Origin: DASYKT01 sp963718105 | GTDB lineage: Bacteria; Acidobacteriota; Blastocatellia; Pyrinomonadales; Pyrinomonadaceae | Assembly: GCA_963718105.1 (NCBI GenBank) | Contig: OY970352.1 | Location: forward strand, 1,302,001 to 1,366,000 | DNA: 64,000 bases | Direction: 5' to 3' | In this document: positions 58,929 to 64,000 of the stretch, in pieces | Layout of the letters: every line of letters begins with the position of its first letter | Position numbering within the stretch: position 1 is the stretch's first letter | Position numbers and translations under genes: made by a program | Notes under the pieces: generated by a model | What the model saw: the letters and a program-made list of their open reading frames with translations, nothing else | The model's database searches: none | What the model was told of the DNA's origin: nothing

Positions 58929-60989
58929 TTACTCGATCGGCAAGATCCACGAAGCGTTTCTCGAGTTACTGCCAAACGGGATCGAGTTGGTGTTGGTGAA
59001 ATAGACATTGGCGTTTGACGGGCGAAAGACACGCGGCGCGGCCGATACTACTACCCCGGGAAACGGCAGGTCACCCAAAACTCCCAGTTGGTGGCCCCAG
59101 AGATTGTGGGCCGTCGCAATATACCAATTAAGGCCATTGGGAGCAAAATTAGGACGCCACATAGCCAGATCGGCCCCGCCGTCGTCATCGTAATCCGCCG
59201 GCATCGGGCGGTCGCCCGCCGTGCCGCCGAAATTTGTGATGAAATAGCTGCCGTCATTGGTCATCCAGATATACCAGGAGCCGGTGGACGGCCGGTAGAT
59301 GGCGATGTCGGCTGAGCCGTCACCGTTATAATCCATCGGCAGCGGAACGTCGCCATTCAAACCCCAATGAGTTCCGATCACTTTTTCCGGTGAACCGCTG
59401 GGCAGGTAATACCAGTTGCCTTCGGAGGGGCGAAAGACACCGATATCGGCCCGGCCATCGCCGTCATAATCGGCCGGAACGGGTTTGTCGCCGGGCGATC
59501 CGAACGGCAGGATGACCACCTGGCCGTCAGACCCGCGATAGATGTACCAATATCCCGTCGAGTTTCTATAAACAGCAAAATCCGTATAGCCGTCGCCGTC
59601 ATAATCCTGCGGCACCGGGATGTCGCCCAGGGCGCCCGATCCCCAGTTCACGTTGCCGTTAAAGCCGGTGTAGCCCTGGCCGCTGTAAAACATCCAGAGC
59701 CCGTCCGACGGACGCCAGAAAGCGAGATCGCTCTGGCCGTTGCCGTCGAAATCGATGATCCGAGTCTGGCCCTGCGGTTCGCAAACGTTCTGTTTGACGC
59801 TGACGCTGTAATGAAAATATGGGTCGACCGAATTAGTATTTACGGTCAGTATATCGAGCTTGTTGTCGGCGCTAAAATTGCCGAGATATGGTGTGGTATC
59901 GCCGACCGGGTTGAATCTCTTGGCCGTGAAATTCAGCGAACCTTCATTTCTGGCCAGGACCGAACCGGTCCCGATGGAAAAGAGCATTACATCTGTCAGG
60001 CCGTCGCCGTCAAAATCGCCGGCCCGCGGCGCATTACCGTAACCCTGGTGCAATTCGGCAAATGTTCTGGTCAGCGCGCCGGTTACGTCCACCTGCGTCT
60101 CGGTGATAGCGCCTTTTTGCGGGAATTGGAAAACGGAAAAAAGATACCGGTCGTCGCCATTGACGTAGAAGGTAGTATAGGCAGCCGTGATCATATCGAC
60201 CCGGCCGTCGTTATCGATGTCGGCAAAGACAGAAGAGTTAGCGTGAACGCTATCGGACACCTGCCGGCTGACTTCGGTAAAAACACCGTTGCCCTGGCTG
60301 ATGCGGTATCTGAGAAATTCGGTGGAACCTGCCATGTCGGTATAGATCAGATCGTTCCTGCCATCGTTATTGAGGTCTTTTACCAGCAGGTTTCTGACAT
60401 CGAAGGCGAGCGGGACGGCCGAACCGAAATGATTTTGGCTGTCCGTCGGCCAATAATAAACCATGCCGCTATAGCCCTCTTTGGAAACCAGATCGGGACG
60501 GTTATCGCCGTTGATATCCGCCACGTAGATGATCGACTGCGGGCTGGGAACAGCGCCCTGCGTCTCCGCCGAGCGGGTAAAACTGCCGTTGCCGTTATTG
60601 AGATAAAGGGCGGTTTTCGTGATGCCCGTGCTGGAGTTGTAACTTGAAGCGATCGTGTCCGGCAGGTTGTCATTATTAAAGTCGGCGAAAATGTTTTGGC
60701 TGACGACGAAGATGAATCCGCCGTTGTTGATATCATCGGTAATGACAGGCGTCTGGTTAAAACCTCCACCCGGCAGGCCCTTGTAGAAAACCATCGCTCC
60801 ATACCGATCGCCGACCAGGTCTTTGACCCCGTCATTGTCCAGGTCGAGATAGGCTGTGCGGATCAGCGGAGTGTTTAATTGTACGGTCTTGGTCCTCTTA
60901 AAATACACGCCCGCGCATTCGGCAAAGACGCAGGTGGCCGACAGGAACAACAACAAGATCAAACTAAAAATTGTTTGTTTAAGATGCAT
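58929..60989 (-). CDS. secreted VCBS/FG-GAP repeat protein
   Basis: I choose ATG 60989, which has GAGGAGGG and gives a signal peptide (TIFSLILLLFLSATCVFA); the frame runs 23 codons further upstream. It has 686 residues. At least ten FG-GAP/VCBS repeats with calcium-binding D-x-D/N-x-D/N-G loops are visible (DLDNDGVKDLV, DFNNDNLPDTI, DINGDNRPDLV, DFDGDGLTDVM, DYDGDGYTDFAVYR). The last repeats carry the RPSxGxWY pattern common in this lineage. Probably a seven-bladed propeller plus extra blades, exported to the surface; the ligand is unknown. Confidence 0.9.
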   Translation of the reverse strand: MHLKQTIFSLILLLFLSATCVFAECAGVYFKRTKTVQLNTPLIRTAYLDLDNDGVKDLVGDRYGAMVFYKGLPGGGFNQTPVITDDINNGGFIFVVSQNIFADFNNDNLPDTIASSYNSSTGITKTALYLNNGNGSFTRSAETQGAVPSPQSIIYVADINGDNRPDLVSKEGYSGMVYYWPTDSQNHFGSAVPLAFDVRNLLVKDLNNDGRNDLIYTDMAGSTEFLRYRISQGNGVFTEVSRQVSDSVHANSSVFADIDNDGRVDMITAAYTTFYVNGDDRYLFSVFQFPQKGAITETQVDVTGALTRTFAELHQGYGNAPRAGDFDGDGLTDVMLFSIGTGSVLARNEGSLNFTAKRFNPVGDTTPYLGNFSADNKLDILTVNTNSVDPYFHYSVSVKQNVCEPQGQTRIIDFDGNGQSDLAFWRPSDGLWMFYSGQGYTGFNGNVNWGSGALGDIPVPQDYDGDGYTDFAVYRNSTGYWYIYRGSDGQVVILPFGSPGDKPVPADYDGDGRADIGVFRPSEGNWYYLPSGSPEKVIGTHWGLNGDVPLPMDYNGDGSADIAIYRPSTGSWYIWMTNDGSYFITNFGGTAGDRPMPADYDDDGGADLAMWRPNFAPNGLNWYIATAHNLWGHQLGVLGDLPFPGVVVSAAPRVFRPSNANVYFTNTNSIPFGSNSRNASWILPIE

Positions 60990-61127
60990 CGCTTTTTCCC
61001 TCCTCGCAAGTGACAGGTAAGTCTTCGGTGAAGCTTGAATTGGGACGTAGAATAGCACTAAAAAGGCCGATTTTCAACGGGTTCGGCACCGGTAATATTC
61101 TAAAAGTTTGATGCTGCATCAAACAAC

Positions 61128-61214
61128 CGTTCGGAATAGATGAAAGATCATAGCTGATAGCTGAGAGATCCGGATCTATTATTTGTCATCTATCAGTTAT
61201 CATCTATTCCGAAG
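61128..61214. repeat. 7-base-period inverted repeat, family G copy 3
   Basis: It runs from CGTTCGGAATAGATGAAAG to TTATCATCTATTCCGAAG. Inner units such as CTGATAG and CTGAGAG have a 7-base step. The rest of the 60990-61328 spacer holds only the two start regions. Confidence 0.75.
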
Positions 61215-61328
61215 GGCAATTCCAATAGCCCCACAGTATCGGAATTCCAAAACGTTCCAACCCCGCTTTGTTGCTTCGTTTTTGATAAATCCTTACAATA
61301 ATTACACTTTTATAAATCGGAGATAATT

Positions 61329-61907
61329 TTGGCCAAAAGTAAAGCAAAAGTCGATCTGAAAAAGATAGCTCAAGGCGTCCGCCTCATCCTCGAAGGCATC
61401 GGTGAAAACGCCGACCGCGAAGGGCTGAAAAAAACGCCGGAGCGTGTGGCGGATTTTTATGCCGAGCTGACCGCCGGGATGTGGGAAAACGCCAGGGAAC
61501 ATATAGTGCCGCTGCCGGGCGATTCGCACGATGAGATGGTGATCGTCAAGGACATCTCGATCGCTTCGATGTGCGAACATCATCTGGCGCCGTTCACCGG
61601 CAAATGCCACATCGCTTACATCCCGAAAAACGGCCGCATCATCGGCTTGTCAAAGATCGCGCGTGTCGCCGAAACCTTTGCCCGCCGGCTGCAGGTGCAG
61701 GAACGCCTGACGCAGGAGATCGCCAACACTTTGTTTGAAGCGCTCGACCCGCTCGGCGTGATGGTCGTGGTCGAGGCCGAGCATACCTGCATGACCCTGC
61801 GCGGTGTAAAAAAACCGGGCGCGAAAACTATTACCTCTGCTGTGTTGGGCGGATTTAGAAAAGATCCCAGGACCAGGGCCGAGGCGATGAGCCTGATCAA
61901 AGGGTAG
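61329..61907 (+). CDS. folE: GTP cyclohydrolase I
   Basis: A 192-residue enzyme converting GTP to dihydroneopterin triphosphate, the entry to folate or other pterins. The signature is complete: GLKKTPERVADFYAEL, ISIASMCEHHLAPFTGKCHI (Cys and His zinc ligands), IGLSKIARVAETFARRLQVQ, then EAEHTCMTLRGVKKPG with the second zinc Cys. The start is TTG 61329 with CGGAG before it; no ATG is available nearby in frame. The next gene starts right after the TAG (TAGATG), so the two are co-transcribed. Confidence 0.97.
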   Translation: MAKSKAKVDLKKIAQGVRLILEGIGENADREGLKKTPERVADFYAELTAGMWENAREHIVPLPGDSHDEMVIVKDISIASMCEHHLAPFTGKCHIAYIPKNGRIIGLSKIARVAETFARRLQVQERLTQEIANTLFEALDPLGVMVVVEAEHTCMTLRGVKKPGAKTITSAVLGGFRKDPRTRAEAMSLIKG

Positions 61908-62453
61908 ATGAAGAGCTCTCATAAATTTTGGCTGGTGCTTTTTCTGGTTCCCTTAGGTATTACGACTCTCACCGTGGGAGGCGGTTACCTGCTCGATAAG
62001 AAACATCCTGAGCCTCTTGACCTGGGTAAAATGGGTGAAACGGAAAGGATGTTGAACGAAGAGGCTGAGCGCATCGAACTGCCGCCCGGAACAGAAGTGT
62101 TAGATCGCAGGAGCTATAACAAACAATTTTCGATTTATGTATTTCGTGAATACCGGAATACATTAAATGAGAAAGATTTTCGCAAACAAATAATAGGCCG
62201 GATGGCCGAAAACGGTTGGACCGATATGGGAGGCGCATCTGAGCGCGGCGCTAACTTTGCGGATAATTTTTGTAAAAAAGGCTATAACGCGAGCTGGCTG
62301 CAGGAAAATCGCGGCATCTGGCAGGATGAGTTTTATTATTATAAATTGGCTATCGTAGATAGCGACGATAATACGTTCTACGTTTTCGGAACGCCTCTGC
62401 CCGAAGAGTGTAAGAAGATAGTTTTTAACGGGTCAGTACCGGGAACGAAGTGA
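61908..62453 (+). CDS. single-pass membrane protein whose end is encoded by a repeat
   Basis: A 181-residue protein. One N-terminal membrane segment (FWLVLFLVPLGITTLTVGGG) anchors an extracytoplasmic part with no recognised family (ERMLNEEAERIELPPGTEVL, SIYVFREYRNTLNEKDFRKQ, MAENGWTDMGG). It starts directly after folE. The last residues (GSVPGTK) and the TGA at 62451-62453 come from the left arm of a family C palindromic element. The original C-terminus is therefore replaced or extended. Confidence 0.75.
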   Translation: MKSSHKFWLVLFLVPLGITTLTVGGGYLLDKKHPEPLDLGKMGETERMLNEEAERIELPPGTEVLDRRSYNKQFSIYVFREYRNTLNEKDFRKQIIGRMAENGWTDMGGASERGANFADNFCKKGYNASWLQENRGIWQDEFYYYKLAIVDSDDNTFYVFGTPLPEECKKIVFNGSVPGTK

Positions 62454-62536
62454 CCGGCTATGAGCGAAGCGAATTGATCTTGAGGATAAAATTTTGCAGC
62501 AATAAGAAAGCCGGTCACTTCGTTCCCGGTACTGAC
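62432..62536. repeat. palindromic element, family C copy 2 (105 bp)
   Basis: The left arm begins GTCAGTACCGGGAACGAAGT and the right arm ends with its complement. The length is 35 x 3, and the GTC-AGT frame is open on both strands. It overlaps the end of the preceding gene and lies 20 bases before the M28 peptidase start. The right end is followed by TTCATTTA, as in copy 1. Confidence 0.9.
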
Positions 62537-62555
62537 TTCATTTACGGAAAAAATT

Positions 62556-64000
62556 ATGAAAAAATTAACTGCATTTTTGATGATCATGACGATGGGGGTT
62601 TTACCCTTTATGGCTCAAACGATGGCGCAGGACAATACCAAACTTTTTGACGCCGCGAAAATGAAAGCGCGCGTGATCAAGCTTTCCTCCGACGAGCTTG
62701 CCGGGCGCGGCCCCGGTACGGCCGAAGGCAAAGCCGCGGCGCAGTACATCGCCGATGAATTAAAAGCAATGGGCGTTAAGCCCGCCAATAACGGCAGCTA
62801 TTTTCAAAATGTAAAACTGTTTTCGATCAAGACCGATCCGTCGACCACGCTTAACGTGACTGGACATGAGGGCAGTATGACCTATAAATTCGCCGACGAG
62901 TTCGTCGCCTTTACCGGCGCGCAGAAGGCGGATGTTTCGGTCGACGCGGAAATCGTTTTTGCCGGTTACGGGATCAGCTCAGACCTCTATAAATGGAACG
63001 ATTACAAGGGTGACCCGAATCAGTACAAGGGCAAGATCCTGATGATACTAAACGACGATCCGCCCGCGACCACCGCGGAACCCGACCTCTTTACCGGCAA
63101 GGCACGGACCTATAACGGCCGCTGGATATATAAATACGAGGAGGCAGCGCGCCGCGGCGCCGCCGGCGTGATACTGGTGCACACGTTCGATAGCGCAGGT
63201 TACGATTGGAACGTGGTGCGGACGTCGAACGGAAGCTGGCGCTACGACATCGCGCGCGAACCCGGCGACACTTCGCCTTACCTTGATATGAAAGCGTGGG
63301 CGACCGAGGAAACTTCAAAGAAAATTTTGGGGCAGGCCGGGCTGAAACTTTCCGATCTGCAGGAAAAGGCCAGGACGCGCGATTTTACGCCGGTTAAAAC
63401 CGGGCTGCGCGTCAAATGCAATCTGAAGGCGGAAACGAATACGGTCGATTCGCCGAACGTCGTCGGCGTTATCCCCGGGATGGACATAAAACTGTCCAAG
63501 GAATATGTGATCTACAGCGCGCACTGGGACCACCTGGGCGTGGGTGCGCCCAATGCCAAGGGCGATAAAATTTATAACGGGGCGCTCGATAATGCGTCGG
63601 GCTGCTCGGCGGTCTTAGGGATAGCCGAGGCGTTGATGAAAATACCCAAGGCCAACAGGCCGAGGCGCTCGATCCTCTTTCTGTTTCCCACCGCCGAAGA
63701 GCAAGGCTTGCTGGGGGCGGAATATTACGCGCATCACCCGCTGGTGCCGCTCAATAAAACAGCCGGAAATGTGAATATCGACGGGCTGAATATTTTCAGC
63801 AAGACTTCGGATTTTGTGGCGCTGGGCGCAGAACGTTCTTCGCTGTGGATTATCGTGACGGACGTCGCAAAAGAGCGCAACATGACCGTTTCCGGCGACG
63901 CGCACCCGGAGCAGGGTTCGTTCTACCGTTCGGACCATTTTCCCTTCGCCAAGGTCGGCGTGCCGAGCATCTCTCTGAAAGAGGGCAATAAATTCATCGG
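62556..64000 (+). CDS. exported M28 family metallopeptidase, 3' end beyond the window
   Basis: I read this frame directly; it starts at ATG 62556 and is still open at the right edge (481 codons visible). A signal peptide (KLTAFLMIMTMGVLPFMAQT) is followed by LSSDELAGRGPGTAEGKAAA, a PA-domain insert (IVFAGYGISSD, AARRGAAGVILVHT), and the M28 zinc centre: YSAHWDHLGVG, NGALDNASGCSAV, PTAEEQGLLGAEYYA and FYRSDHFPFAKVGVPS. These supply the His, bridging Asp, general-base Glu and remaining ligands. It is an aminopeptidase of the periplasm or cell surface. Confidence 0.93.
   Translation, partial: MKKLTAFLMIMTMGVLPFMAQTMAQDNTKLFDAAKMKARVIKLSSDELAGRGPGTAEGKAAAQYIADELKAMGVKPANNGSYFQNVKLFSIKTDPSTTLNVTGHEGSMTYKFADEFVAFTGAQKADVSVDAEIVFAGYGISSDLYKWNDYKGDPNQYKGKILMILNDDPPATTAEPDLFTGKARTYNGRWIYKYEEAARRGAAGVILVHTFDSAGYDWNVVRTSNGSWRYDIAREPGDTSPYLDMKAWATEETSKKILGQAGLKLSDLQEKARTRDFTPVKTGLRVKCNLKAETNTVDSPNVVGVIPGMDIKLSKEYVIYSAHWDHLGVGAPNAKGDKIYNGALDNASGCSAVLGIAEALMKIPKANRPRRSILFLFPTAEEQGLLGAEYYAHHPLVPLNKTAGNVNIDGLNIFSKTSDFVALGAERSSLWIIVTDVAKERNMTVSGDAHPEQGSFYRSDHFPFAKVGVPSISLKEGNKFI

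Overview
The window looks like a chromosome segment of an Acidobacteriota bacterium, most likely class Blastocatellia (Pyrinomonadales-like). This assignment is an inference from gene content: secreted CSLREA-type beta-helix proteins, VCBS/FG-GAP proteins, paired M16 peptidases, ankyrin proteins of the 'LPARPNLEQYKKQAK' type and intergenic spaces crowded with hairpin repeats. No rRNA or marker gene is present to prove it.

Layout. 1-4235: end of a zinc-ribbon membrane protein, tRNA-Glu(UUC), an ankyrin gene with an in-frame stop, a methyltransferase, then a 1.1 kb non-coding stretch holding a near-consensus promoter (TTGACA-N17-TATAAG, 3727-3755). 4236-29725: one 25.5 kb, 19-gene, all-plus-strand operon encoding an extracellular contractile injection system (eCIS; phage-tail-like particle). 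It carries one sheath and one tube gene, a gp26-like assembly protein, a disordered protein, a Pvc16-type cap protein, the AAA+ ATPase, a 1159-residue DUF4157 cargo protein, CIS-tube/LysM adaptor proteins, hub, spike, PAAR-like tip, gp25, two large baseplate-wedge proteins, a tail-protein-I/beta-helix protein and a DUF6519 protein. Nearly all neighbours overlap by 1-8 bases or lie within about 60 bases. The cargo protein ends in a nucleotidyltransferase-like motif and overlaps (TAATG) a small acidic gene that may be its immunity protein or chaperone.

30025-46077: secreted and housekeeping genes: a Ycf48-like beta-propeller, an M16 peptidase pair, an S41 protease, GAF and subtilase proteins, a membrane-anchored NB-ARC/TPR protein split by a one-base frameshift, DUF5990, two VOC proteins, a second ankyrin gene and an AbrB/Doc toxin-antitoxin pair. 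46489-48308: divergent Rad52-like and XRE-regulator genes whose promoters share one operator motif. 48472-64000: DUF488, a phosphatase-superfamily enzyme, DAHP synthase, argS, two tandem CSLREA proteins, sirtuin, a VCBS protein, folE and a truncated M28 peptidase.

Two genome-scale signals stand out beside the eCIS. First, the intergenic spaces carry several families of long inverted repeats. One family (termini GTCAG[A/T]ACC) has a 102 bp copy inserted in frame inside argS, adding 34 residues to arginyl-tRNA synthetase. All five copies of this superfamily measure a multiple of three bases, and most are open in the same frame. Second, many spacers contain degenerate arrays with a strict 7-base period, often arranged as facing inverted arrays and resembling the heptamer STRR repeats of cyanobacteria.
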